A DNA stretch of 64,000 nt from DAITQM01 sp036832975. GTDB taxonomy: Bacteria; Pseudomonadota; Gammaproteobacteria; Xanthomonadales; Wenzhouxiangellaceae. Below are positions 34,671 through 44,456 of this stretch, in pieces. The position numbers and the translations under genes were made by a program. The notes under the pieces are model-generated. The model was not told where the DNA came from and ran no database searches. It saw only the letters and a program-made list of their open reading frames with translations. How positions within the stretch are numbered: the stretch's first letter is position 1; each line of letters starts with the position of its first letter. The DNA lies in NCBI GenBank assembly GCA_036832975.1, contig DAITQM010000002.1:124001-188000 (forward strand), read 5' to 3'.

Positions 34671-34699
34671 CCGGCCGCCGCAAGGCGGCCGGTTTTTTT
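34671..34699 (+). terminator. Rho-independent terminator
   Basis: CCGGCCGCC, a GCAA loop and GGCGGCCGG are followed by seven T. It ends the three-gene secreted cluster. Confidence 0.9.
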
Positions 34700-34723
34700 C
34701 CAGGGATCGTACACGCCCCACTT

Positions 34724-34797
34724 CGTCATTCCGGACGCGCCCGCCTGCCTGTGCGTCTACGCACGCAGACAGGCGGCAGCGGTGAGCCGGAATCCAT
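34724..34797. repeat. REP-like extragenic palindrome
   Basis: CGTCATTCCGG and the partly inverse CCGGAATCCATG bracket an inverted repeat GCCTGTGCGT-CTAC-GCACGCAGACAGGC. Related units begin at 6529 and near 26070, so this is a dispersed intergenic repeat. Confidence 0.65.
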
Positions 34798-34891
34798 GAT
34801 TTTGACCGGACTCCCGCCTATTCTCATTGTCATTCCGGAAACGGCGCAGCCGCGATCCGTAGATATCGGCAGCCAGCGCGCGGCGTATTAA

Positions 34892-35057
34892 CCCAATAGT
34901 TGCATAAATTTTGCTCGATTTACTCGGGCAATCCTGCCCTCGCCCTTCGGGCCCGCTGCGCGGTTCAAATTGCGTTCCCGACGCATTTGTCAGGGAATCG
35001 GAGAAGCTGCATTTGCCGGCTTGACCGAGAATTCCGGGAATCTATGCAACAATTGGG
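34892..35057. mobile_element. 166-bp terminal-inverted-repeat element (family 1, copy 3)
   Basis: It has the same terminal repeats as the 242-bp copies (CCCAATAGTTGCATA and the inverse of CCCAATTGTTGCATA) and perfect flanking TTAA duplications (34888-34891 and 35058-35061). The left half of the interior is different: it carries a CCTCGCCCTTCGGGCCCG palindrome instead of the long hairpin arm. Only about 30 bp at the left end and 65 bp at the right end match the other copies. It is therefore a rearranged derivative. It lies 20 bp beyond the trkH stop. Confidence 0.85.
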
Positions 35058-35077
35058 TTAACGCTCAGACGGGAGCT

Positions 35078-36532
35078 TCAAGCGTCTTTCCAGTAGGCCG
35101 GGGTCAGCAGGACGAGGAGGGTGAAGATCTCGAGGCGGCCGAGCAGCATCGCGAAGACCAGCACCGATTTGGCGACGGCGTTGAGGTCGGCGAAGTGCGG
35201 CCCGGCGGCGCCGAGGCCGGGGCCGAGATTGGTCAGGCAGGCGGCGACCGCCGAAAACGAGGTTTCGAGATCGAGGCCGGTGGCGTTGAGCAGCACCGAT
35301 AAAATCGCAAAGCTCGCGACATAGATGAAAAAATAACCCCATACCGCGGTGATGACGCGCGATTCGACGGCCCGGTGACCGATGCGGATGATGCCGGCCG
35401 AGGCCGGGTGTATCACCCGCTGGATTTCGCGCACCGCCTGTTTGTAAAGCAACATGATGCGGATGACTTTCATGCCGCCGCCGGTCGAACCGGCGCAGCC
35501 GCCGATGAAAACGATAAAGATGAAGAAGATCGGCAAAAACCCAGGCCACAGATAAAAACCCGCTGTCGTGTAGCCGGTCGAGGTCATGGTCGAGATCGTT
35601 TGGAACATGCCGAGCCGCAGGGCCGAAGGCCAATTTGGTTCGACGCCATAAAATACGATCGCGGTAGTGGCGATCGCCGTAAAAACCAGTAACAATGTGG
35701 CGTAGGTTCTGACTTCGGGGTCGAGCTGATACGGCGCCAGGCTGGCCCGCCGCCAGGCGAGGAAGTGAATCGCGAAGTTGATTCCGCCGAGCGTCATGAA
35801 GACGATGGCCACCAGTTCGATCAGAAAACTCTGAAAATGCGCGATACTGGCGTCGTAATTGGAATAACCGCCGGTCGATAACGTCGTGAAGGAGTGAGTT
35901 ATGGCATCGAACCAGTTCATGCCGGCCACGTGATAGGCCAGTATGCACAGCACCGTCAAGCCGAAATAAATCAACCACAGCGCTTTTGCGGTTTCGGCGA
36001 TGCGCGGCGTGAGTTTGCTGTCCTTGACCGGCCCCGGCGTCTCGGCGCGGTAGAGCTGCAAACCGCCGATGCGCAGCATGGGCAGCACCGCGACGGCGAG
36101 CACGACGATGCCCATGCCGCCGAGCCACTGCAATAGCGCGCGGTGGAAGAGCAGGCCGTGCGGCATTGTGTCCAGGCCGGTCAGTACCGTCGCGCCGGTG
36201 GTCGTCAAGCCGGAAATCGATTCGAAGATCGCATCGACGACGCCGATGCGCGGGACCTGGAGCAGCACCATCGGCAGCGCGCCGGCCAGGCCGATGACGA
36301 TCCAACTCAGCGCGACGACGAGAAAACCGTCGCGCAGCCGCAAGTCGATACGGATGCGGCGCACCGGCCACCAGACCGCGGCGCCGAGCAGGAACAGGCC
36401 GGAACCGGTGGCGATAAAGGTCGCGAAGCTAGAATCGCCGTACAACCAGGCGACCAGCGCCGGCAGAAGTTGCAAGGCACCGGCGAGCAGCAACAGCAGG
36501 CCGATGAGCCGGCAAAGCAGCGTCGGATTCAT
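35078..36532 (-). CDS. trkH: Trk potassium uptake membrane subunit TrkH
   Basis: A 484-residue inner-membrane potassium channel-like protein with about ten transmembrane segments. The four pore loops carry the selectivity signatures SGLTTTGATVL, TTLSTGGYSN, STMTSTGYTT and CLTNLGPG. Its cytosolic regulator TrkA is encoded immediately upstream with a one-base stop/start overlap (TAATG), so the pair is translationally coupled. Length is normal for the family. Confidence 0.95.
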   Translation of the reverse strand: MNPTLLCRLIGLLLLLAGALQLLPALVAWLYGDSSFATFIATGSGLFLLGAAVWWPVRRIRIDLRLRDGFLVVALSWIVIGLAGALPMVLLQVPRIGVVDAIFESISGLTTTGATVLTGLDTMPHGLLFHRALLQWLGGMGIVVLAVAVLPMLRIGGLQLYRAETPGPVKDSKLTPRIAETAKALWLIYFGLTVLCILAYHVAGMNWFDAITHSFTTLSTGGYSNYDASIAHFQSFLIELVAIVFMTLGGINFAIHFLAWRRASLAPYQLDPEVRTYATLLLVFTAIATTAIVFYGVEPNWPSALRLGMFQTISTMTSTGYTTAGFYLWPGFLPIFFIFIVFIGGCAGSTGGGMKVIRIMLLYKQAVREIQRVIHPASAGIIRIGHRAVESRVITAVWGYFFIYVASFAILSVLLNATGLDLETSFSAVAACLTNLGPGLGAAGPHFADLNAVAKSVLVFAMLLGRLEIFTLLVLLTPAYWKDA

Positions 36533-37908
36533 TAGACGTAGGTGGCCGACACCTCGAACAGTTGTTCAAGGTCGCGGATATGGCGTTTGTCGGTCGCCAG
36601 AATGATCACGTGGTCGCCGGGTTCGATCATGGTGTGGCGGTGGGCCATCAGAACCTGTTCGCCGCGGACGATGCCGCCGATCGTCGCTCCCGGCGGTAAT
36701 TCGATCTCGGCGATTGTCCGGCCCAGAACCCGCGAGGTGCCGGCATCGCCCTTGACCTCGGCTTCGATCGCCTCGGTGGCGCCGCGGCGCAGCGAATGAA
36801 CCCGCACGATGTTGCCGCGCCGCATTCGGGCGAGCAGGGCACCGATGGTGATCTGCCGAGGCGAGACGGCGACGTCGATCTGCTGGCCTTCGACCAAGTC
36901 GGCGTACACTGGGCGGTTGACGATGGTCACGACTTTATGGGCGCCCAAACGTTTGGCGACCATCGACGACAGGATGTTGGCCTCGTCGTCGTTGGTCAGG
37001 GCGCAATAGATGTCGACGCGATCGATGCCTTCATCGCGCAGCAGTTCGCTGTCGGCGCAATCGCCGACCAGGACTATGGCGTGTTCGAGGTGTTCGGCGA
37101 TGGCTTTCGCCCGCTCGTTGCTGCGCTCGATGAGCTTGACGTGATAATCGCCGCCGAGCTTAGCGGCCAGGCGTTCGCCGATATTGCCGCCGCCGGCCAG
37201 CATGACGCGCTTGATCGGCGCGATGTTGTGGCTGAGTTCGGCCATGACCCGGCGGGTATCGCGGCGGGCGGCGAGAAAGAACACAAGATCGCCAGCCTCG
37301 ATCACCGTGTCGCCTTCAGGAATCACCGCCTGGTCGCCGCGAAAGAGCGCGACGACCCGGGCCTCGACGCCGCGCGGCATCTGTTCGGCCAAGGTGCGCA
37401 ACGGGTGGCCGAGCATCGGGCTGTCCGCTTCAGCGCGCAGCGAGACCATCTGCGCCCGGTTGTCGGCGAAATCGAGAACCTGCAAGGCGCCGGGGTATTC
37501 GATCAGATGATAGATATGATCGGTGACCAGTTGCTCCGGGCTGATCAACAGGTCGATCGGAATGTGCTCGCGGGTGAACAGGTCAGGGGTTTCGAGATAT
37601 TCGGCGGCCCGGACGCGGGCGATGCGGCTCGGCGTGTTGTACAGACTGTAGGCGATCTGGCAGGCCACCATGTTGACTTCGTCGCTGCTGGTCACCGCGA
37701 CGATCATATCGGCGTCTTCGATGCCGGCCCTGAGCAGGGTCGGCGGATGCGCTGCGTGGCCACCGACGCCTTGGATATCGACCCGATCCTGGAGCTGGCG
37801 CAGCCGGGTCTCGTCCAGATCGACGACACTGATATCGTAGTTCTCCCGCGCCAGACTGAGCGCCAGCCCGGCCCCGACCTGGCCGGCCCCGAGAATGATG
37901 ATTTTCAT
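36532..37908 (-). CDS. trkA: Trk potassium uptake regulatory subunit TrkA
   Basis: A 458-residue peripheral protein with two tandem RCK (TrkA-N plus TrkA-C) units. The first Rossmann motif is GAGQVGAGLA at residues 7-16 and the second GGGNIGERLA near residue 240. They bind NAD(H) or ATP and gate TrkH. The ATG at 37908 is chosen because MKIIILGAGQVG is the family N-terminus; in-frame sequence upstream belongs to the regulator gene, which ends 6 bp before. Confidence 0.96.
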   Translation of the reverse strand: MKIIILGAGQVGAGLALSLARENYDISVVDLDETRLRQLQDRVDIQGVGGHAAHPPTLLRAGIEDADMIVAVTSSDEVNMVACQIAYSLYNTPSRIARVRAAEYLETPDLFTREHIPIDLLISPEQLVTDHIYHLIEYPGALQVLDFADNRAQMVSLRAEADSPMLGHPLRTLAEQMPRGVEARVVALFRGDQAVIPEGDTVIEAGDLVFFLAARRDTRRVMAELSHNIAPIKRVMLAGGGNIGERLAAKLGGDYHVKLIERSNERAKAIAEHLEHAIVLVGDCADSELLRDEGIDRVDIYCALTNDDEANILSSMVAKRLGAHKVVTIVNRPVYADLVEGQQIDVAVSPRQITIGALLARMRRGNIVRVHSLRRGATEAIEAEVKGDAGTSRVLGRTIAEIELPPGATIGGIVRGEQVLMAHRHTMIEPGDHVIILATDKRHIRDLEQLFEVSATYV

Positions 37909-37913
37909 AACGG

Positions 37914-39281
37914 TTATTTTACGTGCACATCGCCGCCGCGTATCGGCTCGATCCCCAAGGCCTTCAGTTTGCGGTACAGGTGCGTCCGCTCCATGCCGAC
38001 CCGCGCGGCGAGCCGGCTGACGCTGCCGTCGCACTCGGCGAGGTGATAGCGCAGATATTCGACTTCGAACCGTTCGCGGGCTGCGCGCAGCGGCAGCCGG
38101 TACCATTCACCGCCGGCCGCCGGGGCGGGGTGCTGCGCCATCGTGCGCAGTGCGTCGCGGACCTCGGTAAGACCGATCTCGCCTTCGCCGCCGCTGAGCA
38201 GCAGGCGGCGCACCAGGTTGATCAATTCGCGCAAATCGCCGGGCCAGCGGTACTGGCGCAGATCGTTGAGCGCCGCCGTCGCGAACGGCCGGTATTTCAA
38301 GCCTTCGCGCCCCGGCAGGCGTTCGGCGTAATGGCGCACGATGTCGGGAATGTCGTCGAGGTGCTCGTCGAGCCCCGGCAGGCGCAAGGCGCCGGCCTGC
38401 AAGATCAGGTGCAGCGAGGGATCGAATGCGCCGCTGCCGACCTGTGCCGCGGGATCGGCGCGGGTGGCCACGATCAGGCGCCCTTGCCAGGGTTGTTCCC
38501 CGGCGGCGGTTGCGAAGTGACCTTTTTCGAGGACGCCGGCGAGCCAACGTTGCGCGGCGAGCGGCAGGGTCTGTGGCTCTTCGATATACAGCACACCGCC
38601 CGTGGCGGTTTGCCGAAGGGCGCCGGGCTGGGCTGCATCGCCGGCCAAAACGTCGAGCCAGTCGTTCTGGTTCAGGGTTTCGATTTCGATTTCGACGAAC
38701 GGCGCGGCCGGCTGCCGGCCGTGCTGGTGCAGCCAGCGGGCGAGCGAGCGGCGGCCGCTGCCCGGTTTGCCGAGGATCATGAGCGGCGTCGCCAGTTGCG
38801 CCAGACGTTCGACTTGCACCCGCAGGTCGTGGATCACGGGGTGCTTGCCGAGCGGTAAGCGGGCCTCGTCGGTGGCCGGCTGCGGCGCGGCTGGCCGGCG
38901 GCGCAGCCGGTGGGCTTCGAGTGCATTGCCGGCGGTGAGCAGCAGTTTGGCGATGCTGAGCGGTTTTTCGATGAAATCCCAGGCCCCGAGCCGCGTCGCC
39001 TCGACCGCCGTTTCCAGCGTCCCGTGCCCGGAGATCATCACCACGGTGCTGTGCTCCAGCGCACCGGCGTCGCGCCATTCGCGCAGCAGGCTGATGCCGT
39101 CGATGTCCGGCATCCAGACATCGAGCAGGATCAGGTCGGGGTGGAATTCGGCACGCAGTTTCCCGGCCGCGGCGCCGTCCGCGGCAGCGGCGCAGACGTA
39201 GCCCTCGTCCTCGAGAATGTCCTTCAACATCTCGCGGATATCGGGCTCGTCATCGACAATCAGAACTCGGGCCTGGGCCAT
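37914..39281 (-). CDS. NtrX-like response regulator with degenerate AAA+ domain
   Basis: A 455-residue protein. The receiver domain (1-125) is intact: Asp11, Asp12, phospho-acceptor Asp54 (LLDVWMPD) and Lys107 (IEKP). The central AAA+ domain is abnormal. Walker A reads GKPGSGRRS, with Arg in place of the essential Lys. The GAFTGA sigma54-contact loop is missing, with only a short stretch between FVEIEIETL and GGVLYIEE. A normal Fis-type helix-turn-helix closes the protein (DGSVSRLAARVGMERTHLYRKLKALGI). NtrX is often next to trkA, but the usual sensor NtrY is absent. It probably acts as a DNA-binding regulator that does not activate sigma54 in the classical way. The ATG at 39281 starts MAQARVLIVDDEP. 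Confidence 0.88.
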   Translation of the reverse strand: MAQARVLIVDDEPDIREMLKDILEDEGYVCAAAADGAAAGKLRAEFHPDLILLDVWMPDIDGISLLREWRDAGALEHSTVVMISGHGTLETAVEATRLGAWDFIEKPLSIAKLLLTAGNALEAHRLRRRPAAPQPATDEARLPLGKHPVIHDLRVQVERLAQLATPLMILGKPGSGRRSLARWLHQHGRQPAAPFVEIEIETLNQNDWLDVLAGDAAQPGALRQTATGGVLYIEEPQTLPLAAQRWLAGVLEKGHFATAAGEQPWQGRLIVATRADPAAQVGSGAFDPSLHLILQAGALRLPGLDEHLDDIPDIVRHYAERLPGREGLKYRPFATAALNDLRQYRWPGDLRELINLVRRLLLSGGEGEIGLTEVRDALRTMAQHPAPAAGGEWYRLPLRAARERFEVEYLRYHLAECDGSVSRLAARVGMERTHLYRKLKALGIEPIRGGDVHVK

Positions 39282-39356
39282 CGCATCGCCGGTTGTTGCG
39301 AATACGCAACATTTTACACGGCATGACGCCGGCAAAACAGCAGCGCGCGTCGTGCG

Positions 39357-39410
39357 CTATTTTCTCCGCATCTTGGCCCGCAGCGGTGCTATGCGCCGGC
39401 GATCCTTCTA
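39357..39410. repeat. Fragment of the degQ-leader element
   Basis: ATTTTCTCCGCATCTTGGCCC and the following AGCGGTGCTA-GCGCCGGCGATCC match the interior of the element at 42215-42375 with only a few differences. The ends and target duplications are gone. It lies between the response regulator and the aminopeptidase gene. Confidence 0.6.
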
Positions 39411-40802
39411 TGACGGGCGATAGCGCTGTTCCAGCCAGGCGTATAGGGCGCGCAGGCCGAGGGCTTCGCCGCCGGCGGGACGCCCGGGGCGGGTTTGGTC
39501 GTTCCAGGCGTAGGTGTCGAAGTGGAGCCAGAAAACGCCGGGCTCGACGAAGCGTTTCAAGAACAGGGCGGCGGTGATGCAGCCGGCGTGGGGGGTGTTG
39601 CTGGAGTTGCTGAGATCGGCGATGTCGCTGGCCAGGTAGTGGTCGTAGGCGGCATAGAGGGGGAGGGGCCAGGTCGGATCTTCGACGGCCTCGCCGATGG
39701 CTTTGAGGTCGGTGGTGGCCGCCGGGTCGGTGCTGAAAAACGGCGTGACGTCGGGCCCTAAGGCGACGCGCGCCGCGCCGGTCAACGTGGCGAAATCGAC
39801 GATGAGGTCGGGGCGTTCTTCATTGGCCAGTTGCAAGGCATCGGCCAGGATAACGCGGCCTTCGGCATCGGTGTTGCCGATTTCGATGGTCAAACCGCGG
39901 CGGGTGTGGACGATGTCGCCGGGACGCAGGGCGTTGCCGGCGATCATGTTTTCCACCGCCGGGATGATGACCGTCAAGCGGACCGGCAGGCGGCGGCGCA
40001 TGATCAAGCCAGCCAGGGCCAGGACGTGCGCCGCGCCGCCCATGTCTTTTTTCATTTTGCGCATGCCGGCGGCGTTTTTGATATTCAGGCCGCCGGAGTC
40101 GAAGGCCACTCCCTTGCCGGCCAGGACCAGGCGCGGCGCTGCGGGGTCGCCCCAGCGCAGTACGATCAACCGCGGTGGGCGGCGGCTGGCCATGCCAACG
40201 GCGTACACCGCGGGACAGTGGGTGCGCAGAGCGCCGCCGCGGAGCACTTCGATTTCGCCACCCAGCTCCGCGGCCAGGCCGGCGGCGGCGTCGGCCAGTT
40301 CGGCCGGGCCGAAATCGGCGGCCGCGGTGTTGACCCAATCGCGCACCTGGTGTACGGCCGAGGCGAGATCGGCGAGTTGTTCGACGGCGGTCGGATCGAG
40401 ATCGGGCGGCGGCGACAGAGTTGCCAAAGCCGGGGCCGGGGTGCGGTAACGGTCGAACCGATAGGCGCCGAGCCGCCAGCCGAGCAGCAAAGACGAGGCC
40501 AGGTGGCCGGCTGCGTCGAGCGCTGTCCCGGGAAAGGCCGCGGCGAGCGGCGGTAGGGCATAAGCGCCGGCGGGCAGGCGATTCGGCAGTGCGGCGAAGG
40601 CATACAGCGGGGCCTTGGGGTCATAACCGGCGAGGACTCGGCCGATGCCGCCGCTGGGCGCCGGCAGGACCAGGTGGCTGCCCGGCTCGGCGCGGAAGCG
40701 ATGTTGTTCGAGCCAGGCCCGCTCGGCCGCGCTCAGGGCCTGGGCGGCGCTGGCCAGCGAGTCCGGGTGCAGCGGGATGAGTGGCGCGGGATCAGAGTTC
40801 AT
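39408..40802 (-). CDS. Leucyl aminopeptidase family (M17) protein
   Basis: A 464-residue cytosolic dinuclear-zinc aminopeptidase. The M17 signature NTDAEGRVILADAL and the metal/catalytic region LAGKGVAFDSGGLNIK are intact, as is FATLTGAARVALG. The N-terminal domain differs from E. coli PepA, resembling the shorter proteobacterial M17 subgroup. It may cleave N-terminal residues from peptides, including those from wall turnover. degQ lies 48 bp upstream on the same strand, so it may be cotranscribed. Confidence 0.92.
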   Translation of the reverse strand: MNSDPAPLIPLHPDSLASAAQALSAAERAWLEQHRFRAEPGSHLVLPAPSGGIGRVLAGYDPKAPLYAFAALPNRLPAGAYALPPLAAAFPGTALDAAGHLASSLLLGWRLGAYRFDRYRTPAPALATLSPPPDLDPTAVEQLADLASAVHQVRDWVNTAAADFGPAELADAAAGLAAELGGEIEVLRGGALRTHCPAVYAVGMASRRPPRLIVLRWGDPAAPRLVLAGKGVAFDSGGLNIKNAAGMRKMKKDMGGAAHVLALAGLIMRRRLPVRLTVIIPAVENMIAGNALRPGDIVHTRRGLTIEIGNTDAEGRVILADALQLANEERPDLIVDFATLTGAARVALGPDVTPFFSTDPAATTDLKAIGEAVEDPTWPLPLYAAYDHYLASDIADLSNSSNTPHAGCITAALFLKRFVEPGVFWLHFDTYAWNDQTRPGRPAGGEALGLRALYAWLEQRYRPS

Positions 40803-40850
40803 TCGGGGGTGTTGACCGTGTAGGGGGTTCGTGGCGCAAGCCGCGCACCG

Positions 40851-42239
40851 TCAGCGCCGGGCGCCGTTCGGTTCCAGCGGCACCAGGTAACGGTTGTCGC
40901 CGCGGCGGATCTGCAAAACCGGGGTGATTTGGCGCGCCTTGACGGCGCTGAAGGCGCGGGTCAGATCGTTCAAATCGGTGATGCTCTGCCGGTTCACGGC
41001 CAGCACTTCATCGCCGGGCAGCACCCCCTGGCGGGCCGCGGCCGAGCCGCGGGCGACGTCGGCGATCACGACTTTGCCGCGTTCGGCGCCGCCGGATTTC
41101 TGGGTGAATTCCGCGCCGGCCAGTTCGGGCGTGAGGCTGGCGCCGGCGACCCGCAGCGTGTCGGCCGAAACCAGTTCGATGTTAAGTGTCTGCTCGCGGC
41201 CGTCGCGCAGCACGGTCAAGGCAAGCGGTGTGCCGATGTCGGCCATGGCTTCGAAGTTGCGCAGTTCCTGGGTGTTGCGCACCGGGTGGCCGGCGGCGGC
41301 GATCACCACGTCGCCGGGCTTGAGCCCGCTTTCGGCCGCCGGCGTCGCGGGCCAGACGCGGGTGACCACCGCACCGCGCGACGCTTCGAGGCCGAAGGCT
41401 GAGGCCAGTTCGGAGGTCAGATCCTGCGTTTCGATCGCCAGCGTGCCGCGCCGGACTTCGCCGAAGTCGATGAGCTGGCGCATCACGCGGCGCGTCATGT
41501 TCGCCGGGATCGCAAAGCCGATGCCGACGTTGCCGCCGCTCGGCGTGAAAATCGCGCTGTTGACGCCGACCAGTTCGCCGTTGAGGTCGATCAGCGCGCC
41601 GCCCGAATTGCCCGGGTTGATCGGCGCATCGGTCTGGATGAAATCCTGGAAGGGCAGGCGGCTGAGGGCCGTGCGGCCGAGGGCGCTGACGATGCCGGAG
41701 GTGACCGTCTGGCCGAGGCCGAACGGGTTGCCGATGGCGACCACGAAATCGCCGACCCGGAGGCGGTCGGAATCGCCGAGCGGCAGCGCCGCCAGATCCT
41801 CGGCGGGAATCTGGATCAGCGCGAGGTCGGTGTCGGGGTCGCTGCCGATGCGCTCGGCCTTGAAATTGCGGCCGTCGATCAAGGTCACGGCGATGTCGTC
41901 GGCCTTGGCGATGACGTGATGGTTGGTGATCACGTAGCCGGCCGCGGCATCGACGATGACCCCCGAGCCCAGGCTCCGCGAAATCCGCTCGCGCGGCATA
42001 TCGGGGAGATTGAAAAAGTGGCGGAAGAACGGGTCGTTGGCGAACGGGCTGCGCACCTGGACCCGGGTTTCGGTGTAGACATTGACAACCGCCGGTGTGG
42101 CCCGTTCGAGCAAAGGGGCGAGCGACGGCAGCGGTGCGCCGTCGACCGCCGCCGGCAGGGCGGCGTGGCCGAGGCCGGCGACGAAGGCAAGACCCAGTGC
42201 AGCGGCCGCCCTAGCAGCCTGTCGGGCTTTGCCTGGCAC
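40851..42239 (-). CDS. degQ: DegQ/DegP-type periplasmic serine protease
   Basis: A trypsin-like protease with two PDZ domains. The triad is His in VITNHHVIAK, Asp in DPDTDLALIQI and Ser in INPGNSGGAL. PDZ1 spans about 255-345 and PDZ2 about 365-460. It degrades misfolded envelope proteins. The start is unclear because a 161-bp mobile element (42215-42375) lies in frame across the leader. A GTG at 42239 inside the element gives a compact signal peptide (ARAAAALGLAFVAGLGHA) and a 462-residue protein close to E. coli DegQ. An in-frame ATG at 42464 would add 75 residues, about 50 of them element-encoded. Confidence 0.9.
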   Translation of the reverse strand: MPGKARQAARAAAALGLAFVAGLGHAALPAAVDGAPLPSLAPLLERATPAVVNVYTETRVQVRSPFANDPFFRHFFNLPDMPRERISRSLGSGVIVDAAAGYVITNHHVIAKADDIAVTLIDGRNFKAERIGSDPDTDLALIQIPAEDLAALPLGDSDRLRVGDFVVAIGNPFGLGQTVTSGIVSALGRTALSRLPFQDFIQTDAPINPGNSGGALIDLNGELVGVNSAIFTPSGGNVGIGFAIPANMTRRVMRQLIDFGEVRRGTLAIETQDLTSELASAFGLEASRGAVVTRVWPATPAAESGLKPGDVVIAAAGHPVRNTQELRNFEAMADIGTPLALTVLRDGREQTLNIELVSADTLRVAGASLTPELAGAEFTQKSGGAERGKVVIADVARGSAAARQGVLPGDEVLAVNRQSITDLNDLTRAFSAVKARQITPVLQIRRGDNRYLVPLEPNGARR

Positions 42240-42375
42240 GGGCTGCAAATCCGTCTGCCCGGTCCATATTTCCTCCGAATCTTGGCCCGTAGCGGTGCTA
42301 CGCGCCGGCGATCCGGAGAAAATCTGTCCTCGCGCAGCCGAATTTTCGCCTCGACCGGCAAAGCCCGACAGGCTG
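42215..42375. mobile_element. 161-bp terminal-inverted-repeat element in the degQ leader
   Basis: Perfect terminal repeats CAGCCTGTCGGGCTTTGCC and its inverse are flanked by CTAG on both sides (42211-42214 and 42376-42379). Length mod 3 leaves the degQ frame open. On the minus strand it contains GGAGGAAATATG opening an 18-codon reading frame that ends in the flanking TAG and overlaps the preferred degQ GTG start. The YTAR target and CAGSCTG ends relate it to the family 2 elements. Confidence 0.85.
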
Positions 42376-42594
42376 CTAGTGCGGGTGCGGAGACGATGTG
42401 CGGCCGGGGGCAACGATGCAGATGCGGTCGGCGGGGAGAGCGCAATGGAGCAGGTCATGAACAATCCGGGGTCGGGTCGAGGCGGTCATTCGACTGGTCG
42501 ATGCGGCGCAGGTTCACCGCGCCAGACACTGGATCCGATCGGCGGGGGGTATCACCGGCGGCGCTGGCGACCGGGCCGGCCGGGTGACAGCGAC

Positions 42595-42623
42595 TTGCCG
42601 CCGGCCGGGCGATCGGCGATAAT
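42595..42623 (+). promoter_or_regulatory. Predicted sigma70 promoter of rpmE2
   Basis: -35 TTGCCG (42595-42600), 17 bp, -10 GATAAT (42618-42623), followed by TATAAATC. It lies 34 bp before the rpmE2 ATG. No Zur-like palindrome is obvious, although C-minus L31 paralogues are often zinc-regulated. Confidence 0.5.
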
Positions 42624-42656
42624 ATAAATCTTTTCATTGGCCCAGGCCCGTCTCCT

Positions 42657-42899
42657 ATGAAATCAGGCATCCACCCGGAATACCGCGAAGTGGTCTTTCA
42701 GGACGTGACTTGCGATTTTTCCTTCCTCACCCGCTCGACGATCCGTTCGAAAGAAAAAGTCAAGTGGGAAGACGGCAAGGAATATCCGTTGGTCAAGGTC
42801 GAAATTTCAAGCCACTCGCACCCGTTTTACACTGGCAAACACAAAATCGTGGATTCCGGCGGCCGCGTTGACAAATTCAAACGGCGTTATCAGAAATAA
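42657..42899 (+). CDS. rpmE2: Ribosomal protein L31 type B
   Basis: An 80-residue L31 of the C-minus type, lacking the zinc-binding CxxC of the main L31. MKSGIHPEYREVVFQDVTCDFSFLTRSTI and FYTGKHKIVDSGGRVDKFKRRY are characteristic. Such paralogues commonly replace zinc-containing L31 during zinc shortage. No ordinary rpmE is in this window, so whether both forms exist is unknown. Confidence 0.96.
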   Translation: MKSGIHPEYREVVFQDVTCDFSFLTRSTIRSKEKVKWEDGKEYPLVKVEISSHSHPFYTGKHKIVDSGGRVDKFKRRYQK

Positions 42900-42952
42900 G
42901 GCCGGGCCATCCGTGGCCCAGATTAGCAGGCCGTTTTTCAACAGCCTGCTAA
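42900..42952. repeat. Truncated copy of the family 2 element
   Basis: GCCGGGCCATCCGTGGCCCA and the palindrome TTAG-CAGGCCGTTTTTCAACAGCCTG-CTAA match the distal end of the 151-bp element at 45090-45240, with small changes. It could serve as a hairpin 3' end for rpmE2. Confidence 0.7.
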
Positions 42953-43163
42953 CGCCGGAGAAACAAGGCCAGGAAGGCGTCGCCGAACGTGCGGCGCCGG
43001 GCGCACTCCCCCGGGCGGCGCGCCCGTAAGACCTGATGAGCAATGGGTGCGGCGCCGCGGCGCCGATGGCGCCCCGCCGCCTCGGATGTAAGCGGCCTGC
43101 GGATCGCACGGTCTTTGTGGCCGCCGTCCGACGCGCACCGATCCAACCCGGAGGTTTCGATTT

Positions 43164-44436
<1,273 letters not shown>

Positions 44437-44456
<20 letters not shown>

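Noticed and set aside
32731..34683. 650-codon minus-strand frame opposite the Ig-repeat surface protein
   Set aside because: The plus-strand protein has a signal peptide, repeats and a sorting signal. The antisense product is Arg/Gly-rich without domains.
42465..42594. Possible gene between degQ and rpmE2
   Set aside because: Short frames on both strands lack ribosome sites and recognisable features; the stretch probably holds only the upstream regions of the two divergent genes.
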